Assembly (NCBI GenBank): GCA_003558415.1 | Contig: PWLT01000292.1 | Span: 1 to 8,716 of the forward strand | Direction: 5' to 3' | DNA from: Hyphomicrobiales bacterium | Lineage (GTDB): Bacteria; Pseudomonadota; Alphaproteobacteria; Rhodobacterales; Rhodobacteraceae | Length of the DNA: 8,716 nucleotides | Part shown: in pieces, positions 1-5,534 of the stretch | Position numbering within the stretch: position 1 is the first letter of the stretch | Layout: each line of letters begins with the position of its first letter | The notes under the pieces: model-generated | The model's database searches: none | What the model was told of the DNA's origin: nothing | What the model saw: only the letters and a program-made list of their open reading frames with translations | Program-made: the position numbers and the translations under genes

Positions 1-1
1 C

Positions 2-982
2 TTCACCGGACCGTGGCGCGCCATCGTGACCGAACGTGACGGGCGCGGGCTCAACGCGCAGTTGCTTGCCATCGGGGTGACGGCGGCTCTGGCCTTCCCG
101 CTCATGGCGGCGGCACCCGGCGAGCTTGTCGGGGCGCATGCCCCAATCGGGATCGGCATGATCCTGGGGGCTTTCGTCTTCGGCATGGCCATGCAGGTGG
201 TGATGGGCTGCGGCTCGGGCGTGCTGGTCAATGCCGGCAGCGGCAACCTGATCGGGCTGATCGCGCTGGTGGGTTTCATCGCCGGCAGCTTCGCGGGGAC
301 GCTGCATCTGGATTGGTGGACATCCCTGGGGTCGCTGCCGGTGCTCTCGCTGCAGGGCATTGCCGGGGCCAATGGCGGGCTCGTGCTGACCTTCGCGGGC
401 CTGGCCGGCATCGCGGCGCTTGTCAGCCTGCGCGCCGCGCCGGGGCGGCGGATGCCGTCCTCGCGGCTATGGGTGGCCGCGGCGCTGCTGGCGGGGCTTG
501 CGGTGCTCACGCTGATCGTTTCGGGCCGGCCCTGGGGCATCGTTTATGGCCTTGGGCTGTGGGGCGCGAAGGTGGCCGAGGCGGGCGGCGCCGATCTGGC
601 CGCGACTGCCTATTGGGCCGTCCCGGCCAATGCCGAGCGTCTTTCGGCCAGCATTCTGACCGACTATACCTCGCTGACCAATATCGGGCTTATCGTGGGG
701 GCGTTTCTGGCCATGCGCTGGCGGCGCGATCCCGGCGCACAGGTTGCGGCGCTGCGGGTGCCGGGCTGGGCAATGGTGCTGGTGGCCGGCCTCGTGCTGG
801 GCTACAGCGCGCGCATCGCCTTTGGCTGCAATGTCGGGGCCTTCTTCAGCGGCATTTCGACCGGCAGCCTGCATGGCTGGGTCTGGTTCGCGGCGGCCTT
901 CGCGGGCTCGGGCCTGGGGCTGCGGCTGCGCCCGCTTCTGTTGCGACCGACCGGTGCCACGGTGCAGGGAGCACCAGTATGA
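2..982 (+). CDS. YeeE/YedE-family sulfur-compound permease (5' end outside window)
   Basis: An inner-membrane permease of the YeeE/YedE (DUF395, TsuA-like) family, whose characterised members import thiosulfate or related sulfur compounds. The reading frame is open to the left edge: before the GTG at 26 it reads FTGPWRAI, which flows into the protein, so the true start is probably upstream and this is a C-terminal fragment of about 326 residues. It is almost entirely hydrophobic helices. Two signature loops with small residues and a conserved cysteine are visible: MGCGSG (Cys codon near 209) and FGCNVG (Cys codon near 827). In TsuA such cysteines are thought to relay the substrate through the pore. 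A GRPWGIVYGLGLWGAK segment (bases about 527-568) is also typical of the family. It overlaps the next gene by ATGA, so the two are translationally coupled. Family assignment is firm; the substrate is inferred. Confidence 0.85.
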   Translation, partial: FTGPWRAIVTERDGRGLNAQLLAIGVTAALAFPLMAAAPGELVGAHAPIGIGMILGAFVFGMAMQVVMGCGSGVLVNAGSGNLIGLIALVGFIAGSFAGTLHLDWWTSLGSLPVLSLQGIAGANGGLVLTFAGLAGIAALVSLRAAPGRRMPSSRLWVAAALLAGLAVLTLIVSGRPWGIVYGLGLWGAKVAEAGGADLAATAYWAVPANAERLSASILTDYTSLTNIGLIVGAFLAMRWRRDPGAQVAALRVPGWAMVLVAGLVLGYSARIAFGCNVGAFFSGISTGSLHGWVWFAAAFAGSGLGLRLRPLLLRPTGATVQGAPV

Positions 983-1176
983 CACAAACCGAAAGACAGC
1001 CGATCCCCGCCACGCCGGGGCGTACCGTGACCGGGCTTCTGGCCCTGGCCGTCATCGCGGCGGTCATCGCGCTCGATGCGCTGAGGGCCGACCCCATCGA
1101 CCCGTTCGAAGTGCCGCCCCCCGTGGCGCTGGGCTCGGGGCAGGAGCCGGGCGGCGCGCATTGCGCGGACGGTTGA
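979..1176 (+). CDS. Small single-pass membrane protein coupled to the YeeE permease
   Basis: A 65-residue protein that I do not recognise as a named family. The ATG overlaps the stop codon of the permease gene (ATGA), which fixes the start and suggests translational coupling. It has a polar N-terminus (residues 1-16), one hydrophobic helix (about 17-37, rich in Ala, Leu, Val and Ile) and a Pro-rich tail (about 38-65) that holds the only cysteine, in GGAHCADG near the end. With positive charge before the helix the tail would be periplasmic. The position suggests an accessory subunit or stabiliser of the permease, with the tail cysteine a possible sulfur contact; both are inference. It is too short for homology-free functional assignment, but the overlap and clean membrane topology argue that it is a real gene. 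Confidence 0.65.
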   Translation: MTQTERQPIPATPGRTVTGLLALAVIAAVIALDALRADPIDPFEVPPPVALGSGQEPGGAHCADG

Positions 1177-1214
1177 GCACGAGCGCTTCGTGGGACGCAG
1201 AAGCCAATGAAGGA

Positions 1215-1243
1215 AGGCCGGCGCGGAGTACCCGCGCCGGCCT
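1215..1243. terminator. GC-rich hairpin between convergent genes
   Basis: A perfect 12-bp inverted repeat, AGGCCGGCGCGG / CCGCGCCGGCCT, with a 5-base loop (AGTAC). It lies 39 bases after the small membrane protein gene and 23 bases beyond the stop codon of the convergent Cys-rich P460 gene. The tails are only weakly T-rich (ACTTTCGT on plus, TTCCTTCATT on minus). The position suits an intrinsic terminator used from both sides. Confidence 0.7.
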
Positions 1244-1265
1244 ACTTTCGTGATTCGTGAGTGGT

Positions 1266-2387
1266 TCAGCGCCTGTATTCGTCGGGCAGGAAGATCAGAT
1301 CGTCCCACTCACCGCCCATCGCCATGTGACAGCCTGCGCAGGACTGCATCATGTCGGAATTCATGCCACCCGTTCGGCCCATGAGCGAGCCATCGGGATT
1401 GACGGTGCTGTAGATCCAGTCGTTGCTGTCGGGGAAGGCTCCGGCCTCGGCCTTTTCCATCAGGAAGAGCGGCCCCAGCTCGGCCTCGCCATGCGGGTTC
1501 ACGGTGAAGGTGGGTTTGGCGATGATGCCGCCCGCGGGCACGGCTTCGATCTCCTCGTACATCTCGTACTGGCTCAGCGCGAGCGGATTGGCGTGGTTGG
1601 TCGCCAGCCGGTTGCCATGCGTGGCCGAGGGGTAGGGGGCGTTGGCCACATTCTCCCAGTCGAGGAAATCCATCGCCCCGTCGAGGTCGCTGTCGGCCCA
1701 TGAGGTGTCGAGCTGTGCGCCGCGCAGGTTCTCGATGATGCAGTCATAGGCCGCGCGGGCCTCTTCATCGGTCACCTCGGGGGCGCAGGCGGCAGCGCAG
1801 GGGCCGCAGGCCGCGCAGGGGTCACATGCCGCGCAGGGCGCGCAGGGGTCTTCCACGGCGCAGGGATTGGCCGGCGCACAGGGGTCGCATGCGGCCGCGC
1901 AGGGATCGCAGGCGGCGGCGCACTGGTTCTCGGCCGCGCACGGGTTGTCCGCGGCACAGGGATCGCAGGCCGGGGCGCAGGGGTCGCAGGCCGGAGCGCA
2001 GGGGTCGCAGACCGCGCAGGGGTTCTCGGCAGCTGCCTCCTGAATGCGCGGGATGTAGCATTCGGTGCCCACACCGGCTGCGGCCGCGCAGGGACCGCAC
2101 GGGTCGCAGGGACCGCAGCCCGCGGGGGCACAGGGGTCACACGCCGCGGGCGCACAAGGGTCGCACGCATCCGGGGCGCAGGGATCACAGGCCGCCGCAC
2201 ATGGATTGTCGGCCGCGCAGGGGTTTTCCGCCGCGCAGGGGTTGTCGCCACTGGCCTCGGCCGCGCCAAGCGTTCCGATCCGCTCGCCCGCGGGGACGAG
2301 CCCGCTCACGCCCAGCGCCAATGCCCCGACCCCCAGGCCGAGCGGAATTACCGTTGTGGTCCAGAGTGTCTTTCTGATCGATCGCAT
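1266..2387 (-). CDS. Exported Cys-Pro-repeat protein with C-terminal cytochrome P460-like haem domain
   Basis: A 373-residue exported protein in three parts. Residues 1-45 are basic then hydrophobic (helix about 11-31), a signal peptide or uncleaved anchor; AEA at 43-45 is a possible but distant cleavage site. Residues 49-201 are low-complexity repeats of NPCAA, CDPCAP and CGPC type with 35 cysteines, split by a spacer (about 101-123). Residues about 203-373 resemble cytochrome P460: HGNRLATNHANPLA, GGIIAKPTF, GPLFLMEK, then CAGCH (Cys350, Cys353, His354) and LIFLPDEYR at the end. Known P460 proteins are periplasmic monohaem enzymes that oxidise hydroxylamine, and use a lysine crosslinked to the haem; Lys291 or Lys312 are candidates, but the crosslink cannot be seen. 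The repeat could bind metal or buffer thiol stress (inference). The start is supported by GGGAGA 7 bases upstream of the ATG. An ECF-type promoter lies upstream, divergent from the sigma operon. Confidence 0.8.
   Translation of the reverse strand: MRSIRKTLWTTTVIPLGLGVGALALGVSGLVPAGERIGTLGAAEASGDNPCAAENPCAADNPCAAACDPCAPDACDPCAPAACDPCAPAGCGPCDPCGPCAAAAGVGTECYIPRIQEAAAENPCAVCDPCAPACDPCAPACDPCAADNPCAAENQCAAACDPCAAACDPCAPANPCAVEDPCAPCAACDPCAACGPCAAACAPEVTDEEARAAYDCIIENLRGAQLDTSWADSDLDGAMDFLDWENVANAPYPSATHGNRLATNHANPLALSQYEMYEEIEAVPAGGIIAKPTFTVNPHGEAELGPLFLMEKAEAGAFPDSNDWIYSTVNPDGSLMGRTGGMNSDMMQSCAGCHMAMGGEWDDLIFLPDEYRR
1785..2243 (-). repeat. Imperfect short tandem repeats encoding Cys-Pro-Ala motifs
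   Basis: The codons for residues 49-201 of the P460-like protein form degenerate short tandem repeats, most regular where CDPCAPA (21 bases) recurs around residues 127-144 and 67-87. Two blocks (residues 49-100 and 122-201) are separated by about 21 residues without the motif, except one lone Cys. The DNA repeats have varied third positions, so they are old or selected at protein level rather than a fresh expansion. Confidence 0.8.
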
Positions 2388-2456
2388 GTCCGAGTCTCCC
2401 TGTCGGTTCCTTGTCGCGGTCTGGTGCGGAGTTCCGGCAGCGCCGGGCTCCCTTCG

Positions 2457-2483
2457 GGTCGAGACGTATTCCTGCGTCTCACC
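2457..2483 (-). other. Hairpin at the 5' end of the P460-gene leader
   Basis: An inverted repeat GAGACG / CGTCTC with an 8-base loop, extended by three more pairs (GGT/ACC) across a single bulged base. If transcription starts near 2487 the hairpin sits within the first few bases of the mRNA, where it could affect stability or initial transcription. A second short hairpin, CCGGC-AGC-GCCGG, lies at 2434-2446 in the same leader. No known riboswitch or RNA family was recognised. Confidence 0.4.
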
Positions 2484-2493
2484 TGCATGTTAT

Positions 2494-2519
2494 TTCGTGA
2501 CCTCGGCCGGGAAGGTTAC
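2494..2519 (-). promoter_or_regulatory. SigF-type ECF promoter for the Cys-rich P460 gene
   Basis: On the minus strand, GTAACC (2519-2514), 16 bases, then CGAA (2497-2494). This equals the consensus I recall for Caulobacter SigF-dependent promoters (GTAACC-N16-CGAA). An ECF sigma gene of the SigF/NrsF type lies divergently next door. Transcription would start near 2487, giving a leader of about 100 bases before the ATG at 2387. Confidence 0.75.
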
Positions 2520-2572
2520 AGCGCATTGCGGCCGAATTTTTCGCCCCCTCGCGGTTCGACAGGTTCCGAGAT

Positions 2573-2598
2573 GGCCGAGAAGGGCGATTGAATCGGCC
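2573..2598 (+). other. Inverted repeat upstream of the sigma-factor gene
   Basis: GGCCGA and TCGGCC are separated by 14 bases and end 37 bases before the sigma-factor ATG. It could be an operator or a leader hairpin, or chance in GC-rich DNA. No convincing promoter for the sigma operon was found on the plus strand in 2388-2635. Confidence 0.25.
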
Positions 2599-2635
2599 GT
2601 GTCGCTGACGCAGACTGCAAGGCGAGGGAGGGAAC

Positions 2636-3241
2636 ATGATGCCCGGACCGGTCCGCTCGCCCTGCGAGGGCGACGAGGAAGCCCCCAAGGCCGAGGACGC
2701 GCTGGGACAGCTCATGGCCGCCGCGCAAGGCGGTGATTCCAGGGCCTATGAGGCCTTGCTCTGCGCGCTCTCAGGGCCGGTCCGGAACTATGTGCGCCGC
2801 CGGGCCCCGTGGCTGGGCAATGATGATCTGGAGGATCTCGTGCAGGAGGTGCTGATCTCGGTCCATTCCGCGCGGGCAAGCTACGATCCCGCGCGCCCCT
2901 TCATGCCCTGGCTTGCCGCGATCGCGCGCAACCGGATCGCCGATCACGGCCGCCGCTACGGCCGCCGCAATGAGGCAATGCGCCGCTATGGCGAGGTGAG
3001 CGAAACCTTTTCACTGGATGAGGCGAACAACTCCTCAGAAGACGTGATCACCGCGATGAGCATCGAGCGGGCCATGGAGGTCCTCACGCCGGCGCAGAAG
3101 GAGGCGTTCCGCATGCTGCGGGTCGAAGAGTTGAGCCTGAAGGAGGCATCCGAGCGCAGCGGTGTGAGCATCGCCGCGCTCAAGGTCTCGGTTCACCGGG
3201 CGACCCGGCGGTTGCGCCAGCGCCTGTTGAGGAAGGGTTGA
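2636..3241 (+). CDS. ECF RNA polymerase sigma factor, SigF/NrsF-associated type
   Basis: A 201-residue extracytoplasmic-function sigma factor that would direct RNA polymerase to stress promoters. Region sigma2 spans about residues 37-107, with DLEDLVQEVLISVH (64-77) and PWLAAIARNRIADHGRR (91-107), the core-binding and -10 recognition part. Region sigma4 spans about 145-197, with LTPAQKEAFRML and the helix-turn-helix LSLKEASERSGVSIAALKVS, which reads the -35 element. The linker between them is acidic and polar, as usual. The start is supported by GGAGGGAA just before ATGATG; the second ATG (2639) is also possible. The stop is followed after one base by the anti-sigma gene, so the pair is coupled. 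Its partner type (DUF1109/NrsF) places it with the ECF16-like group that includes Caulobacter SigF, a heavy-metal-stress regulator. A matching promoter precedes the divergent P460 gene. Confidence 0.9.
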   Translation: MMPGPVRSPCEGDEEAPKAEDALGQLMAAAQGGDSRAYEALLCALSGPVRNYVRRRAPWLGNDDLEDLVQEVLISVHSARASYDPARPFMPWLAAIARNRIADHGRRYGRRNEAMRRYGEVSETFSLDEANNSSEDVITAMSIERAMEVLTPAQKEAFRMLRVEELSLKEASERSGVSIAALKVSVHRATRRLRQRLLRKG

Positions 3242-3242
3242 G

Positions 3243-3902
3243 ATGCAGACCGAGAAACTGATCAGGCAACTCGCCCGGAGCGCCGAACCGGTGCGCCCGA
3301 TCGCCTCGCCGTCGCGGCGGCTGGCGGCATGGCTCCTTATCGCGATCCCCTTCATGGTGATGGTGGTGCTGATCATGTCGCCGCGCCCCGATCTGGTCGA
3401 GCGACTGGCCGATCCGCGCTACCTCGCCGAGCAGGGGCTGGCGCTGCTCACGGCGTTGAGCGCGGCGGTGGCGGCCTTCGCGATGGTGGTGCCCGGCATG
3501 TCGCCGCGCTGGCGGTTGCTCCCGGTAGTTCCCGCCGTGATGTGGCTCGCCACGCTCGGCGCCGGGTGCCTTGCCGACTGGCGGCGGCTGGGCACCGAGG
3601 CGTTGCGCCTGACGCAGGATGCCGAATGCCTGCTCTACATCTCGCTGATCGGGTCGGTGCCGGCATTGTTCATGCTGTGGATGCTGCGCCGGGGCGCGCC
3701 GCTGCGTCCGGGGCGCACGGCACTGATGGGGGCGCTCGCGGCGGCGGGGCTGGGCGCCTTCGGGTTGCGGTTGTTCCATGACGAGGATCTGGGAATGATG
3801 GTGCTGGTCTGGCAGGTCGGCTCCGTGATGCTGCTCGCCGGGGCGGCGTGGCTCGCGGGGCCGTGGATACTGCGCTGGCGCCACAGGGAGGCAAGGGCAT
3901 GA
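3243..3902 (+). CDS. NrsF/DUF1109-family membrane anti-sigma factor
   Basis: A 219-residue inner-membrane protein expected to hold the upstream ECF sigma factor inactive until a signal arrives. The cytoplasmic N-terminus MQTEKLIRQLARSAEPVRP, the segment after the first helix (SPRPDLVERLADPRY) and RRGAPLRPG (149-157) before the last helices are all family-like. About six hydrophobic helices are visible (roughly 27-45, 66-84, 93-110, 130-148, 159-176, 185-210). Caulobacter NrsF, as I recall, needs two cysteines (131 and 181) for response to metals. Here Cys129 lies in the matching DAECLLYIS segment, but the second site appears to be FHDEDLG with Asp180, and an extra Cys109 is present instead. 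The gene starts one base after the sigma stop, preceded by GGAAGG, and its own stop overlaps the next start (ATGA). Confidence 0.85.
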   Translation: MQTEKLIRQLARSAEPVRPIASPSRRLAAWLLIAIPFMVMVVLIMSPRPDLVERLADPRYLAEQGLALLTALSAAVAAFAMVVPGMSPRWRLLPVVPAVMWLATLGAGCLADWRRLGTEALRLTQDAECLLYISLIGSVPALFMLWMLRRGAPLRPGRTALMGALAAAGLGAFGLRLFHDEDLGMMVLVWQVGSVMLLAGAAWLAGPWILRWRHREARA

Positions 3903-4624
3903 AGGATGCGGAACTCATGCGGAGCGCGGCAAAACCCGATCTCTCGGGGCTCACGCGCGAGCGGCTGGAGCGGATGCGCGCGGCCGGCGAGGAGATCGCC
4001 GAATGCCACCGCGTGCTGCGCCGCGGCGGGCTCAATGTCGTGGGCGAGGTGCTCAAGGGGCAGGGGCAGTTCGTCAAGCTCAACCATTACCCCAAGGGCG
4101 ATGTCTACGACCGCGACAGCCATTCGCAATACTACTATCACGCCCACCGCGAGGCCGAGCACGGCCATTTCCACACCTTCCTGCGCGCCAAGGGCATGCC
4201 CGAGGGGATGGCGCCGGTTCCCGAGGCGCATGGGCGCGACTGGCCCAAGGGAGACAAGGCGCTCTCGCATATCGTGGCCATCTCGATGGACAAGAAGGGC
4301 TTTCCCCTGCGGCTGTTCACCACCAACCGGTGGGTGACGGGGGAGACCTGGTACCCCGCCGGGGCGGTGACCGAGATGATCGACCGTTTCGAGATCGATC
4401 ACGCCTATCCGTCATGGCCCACAAACCGCTGGATCACGGCGATGCTGCGGCTCTTCCGCCCGCAGATCGTGGCGCTGTTGCAGGCGCGCGACCGGAATCT
4501 GGCCGAATGGGCCGCAGCGCATTCCGACCGCGATGTTTGGGACGACCGCGAACTCGAGGTGCTCTCCGAGATAGAGATCGACGTCGCGGAGCAGAGGGCG
4601 CGGGTGGATTCGGCGCTCGGGTAA
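3899..4624 (+). CDS. Histidine-rich protein of unknown function in the sigma-factor operon
   Basis: A 241-residue soluble protein without signal peptide or membrane helix. I do not recognise it firmly; it may belong to an uncharacterised DUF found beside such sigma factors. The start at 3899 is chosen over an in-frame ATG at 3848 because it overlaps the anti-sigma stop (ATGA) and has GGGAGG at a proper distance. The striking part is residues 63-92: HYPKGDVYDRD then SHSQYYYHAHR and EHGHFHTFLR, with histidines at 63, 75, 81, 83, 88, 90 and 92. Such density suggests a metal site or active site (inference). A conserved-looking aromatic segment follows (TNRWVTGETWYP, 142-153; YPSWPTNRWI, 170-179). 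The C-terminus is acidic and helical. Third gene of the operon, so probably co-expressed with the sigma and anti-sigma factors; its role may be in the same stress response. Confidence 0.75.
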   Translation: MKDAELMRSAAKPDLSGLTRERLERMRAAGEEIAECHRVLRRGGLNVVGEVLKGQGQFVKLNHYPKGDVYDRDSHSQYYYHAHREAEHGHFHTFLRAKGMPEGMAPVPEAHGRDWPKGDKALSHIVAISMDKKGFPLRLFTTNRWVTGETWYPAGAVTEMIDRFEIDHAYPSWPTNRWITAMLRLFRPQIVALLQARDRNLAEWAAAHSDRDVWDDRELEVLSEIEIDVAEQRARVDSALG

Positions 4625-4681
4625 CCCGCTCCGCTGGCCCCTGCATCCCACATGCATCGCGACGAATGTCGGGCGCAGCCC

Positions 4682-4710
4682 TTGCGAGGGGGCGTGCACG
4701 GCACTAAGAC
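4682..4710 (+). promoter_or_regulatory. Possible housekeeping promoter of clpP
   Basis: TTGCGA, 17 bases, TAAGAC, ending 54 bases before the clpP ATG in the 140-base gap after the histidine-rich gene. The match to the sigma-70 consensus is partial (4 of 6 and 3 of 6). No clear heat-shock (sigma-32) or CIRCE element was seen. Confidence 0.35.
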
Positions 4711-4764
4711 TCTGGCAGCGTTTCACGGATATACGAAAACGGCGCAGGAGCAGACAGGCAGCAG

Positions 4765-5400
4765 ATGAAAGACCCGCTCGACACCTACATGAACACGCTC
4801 GTCCCGATGGTGGTCGAGCAGACCAGCCGCGGCGAACGCGCCTATGACATCTTCTCGCGGCTGCTCAAGGAGCGCATCATCTTCCTTTCGGGGCCGGTGC
4901 ATGACGGCATGTCGAGCCTGATCGTGGCGCAGCTGCTGCACCTGGAGTCGGAGAATCCGTCCAAGGAAATCTCGATGTACATCAACTCGCCCGGCGGCGT
5001 GGTGTCCTCGGGGCTGTCGATCTACGACACGATGCAGTACATCAAGCCCAAGGTTTCCACGCTCGTGGTAGGGCAGGCCGCCTCGATGGGGTCGCTGCTG
5101 CTGGCGGCGGGCGAGAAGGGGATGCGCTTTTCACTGCCCAATTCGCGCGTGATGGTGCACCAGCCCTCGGGCGGTTTCCAGGGCCAGGCGAGCGACATCT
5201 CGATTCACGCCAGGGAGATTCTGGAACTCAAGGACAGGCTCAACCGCATCTATGTCCACCACACCGGGCAGGACCTCAAGGTGGTCGAGGAGGCGCTGGA
5301 GCGCGACAACTTCATGACCGCCGAGAAGGCCAAGGAATGGGGCATCGTCGACGACATCGTCGCGAGCCGCGCGGCAGCGGAAGAGGGCGCCACCAAGTGA
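4765..5400 (+). CDS. clpP: ATP-dependent Clp protease proteolytic subunit
   Basis: The 211-residue serine peptidase of the ClpXP and ClpAP proteases, which assembles into a double-heptamer barrel in the cytoplasm and degrades unfolded or tagged proteins fed by an AAA+ partner. The catalytic triad is visible: Ser107 in GQAASMGS, His132 in MVHQPSGG and Asp181 in ERDNFM; the spacing (25 and 49 residues) equals that of E. coli ClpP. The segments [16 protein letters not shown] (73-88), which forms the oxyanion side, and GFQGQASDI (137-145), on the handle helix, are also typical. Length is normal for the family, including a short propeptide-like N-terminus. AGGAG lies 14 bases before the ATG. It is followed after 134 bases by clpX, its partner unfoldase. 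Identification is secure. Confidence 0.98.
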   Translation: MKDPLDTYMNTLVPMVVEQTSRGERAYDIFSRLLKERIIFLSGPVHDGMSSLIVAQLLHLESENPSKEISMYINSPGGVVSSGLSIYDTMQYIKPKVSTLVVGQAASMGSLLLAAGEKGMRFSLPNSRVMVHQPSGGFQGQASDISIHAREILELKDRLNRIYVHHTGQDLKVVEEALERDNFMTAEKAKEWGIVDDIVASRAAAEEGATK

Positions 5401-5441
5401 TGCGCTTGTGTCGCGGCCATGTGAACGGCGGCGATTTGCGA

Positions 5442-5470
5442 TTGTTAAGCTGGTGTCGCTGCCCTAGTCT
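5442..5470 (+). promoter_or_regulatory. Possible promoter of clpX
   Basis: TTGTTA, 17 bases, TAGTCT, ending 64 bases before the clpX ATG within the 134-base clpP-clpX gap. The match is partial, but the gap length and the absence of overlap between the genes suggest that clpX has its own promoter besides read-through from clpP. Confidence 0.35.
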
Positions 5471-5534
5471 CTAAGGGCGGATACGCAGCCGTCGACGCCA
5501 CGGCACAGTACGGACCAAGGCCGCAGAGGTAGCT

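Noticed and set aside
1785..2243. Cys-rich repeat region read as a CRISPR-like or non-coding repeat array
   Set aside because: Units are unequal and degenerate, with no unique spacers, and they stay in frame within a protein that has a signal sequence and a haem domain.
1785..2243. Repeat region as a known bufferin (DUF2282) or methanobactin precursor
   Set aside because: It lacks the EGKCG-type motif I associate with bufferins, is part of a much larger haem protein, and no DUF692 or DUF2063 gene is nearby; kept only as a loose analogy.
2514..2536. Plus-strand GGTTAC followed by CGAA as a promoter for autoregulation of the sigma operon
   Set aside because: The spacing is 13 rather than 16 bases and the first element is not GTAACC; it is mostly the reverse of the minus-strand -35 element.
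1826..2736. Plus-strand frames of 183 and 223 codons across the Cys-repeat region and the divergent promoter
   Set aside because: The proteins are Arg/Gly/Pro-rich or AAQG-repeat mirror images of the Cys-Pro repeat, and the second would run through the promoter region into the sigma gene in another frame.
4621..4646. GTAACC at the end of the histidine-rich gene as a second SigF-type promoter driving clpP
   Set aside because: At the required 16-base spacing the sequence is GCAT, not CGAA, and the TAA in it is the gene's stop codon.
4642..4656. TGCAT-N5-ATGCA inverted repeat upstream of clpP as an operator
   Set aside because: Only 5 bp per arm, no known regulator matched, and it lies next to a stop codon; such short repeats occur by chance.
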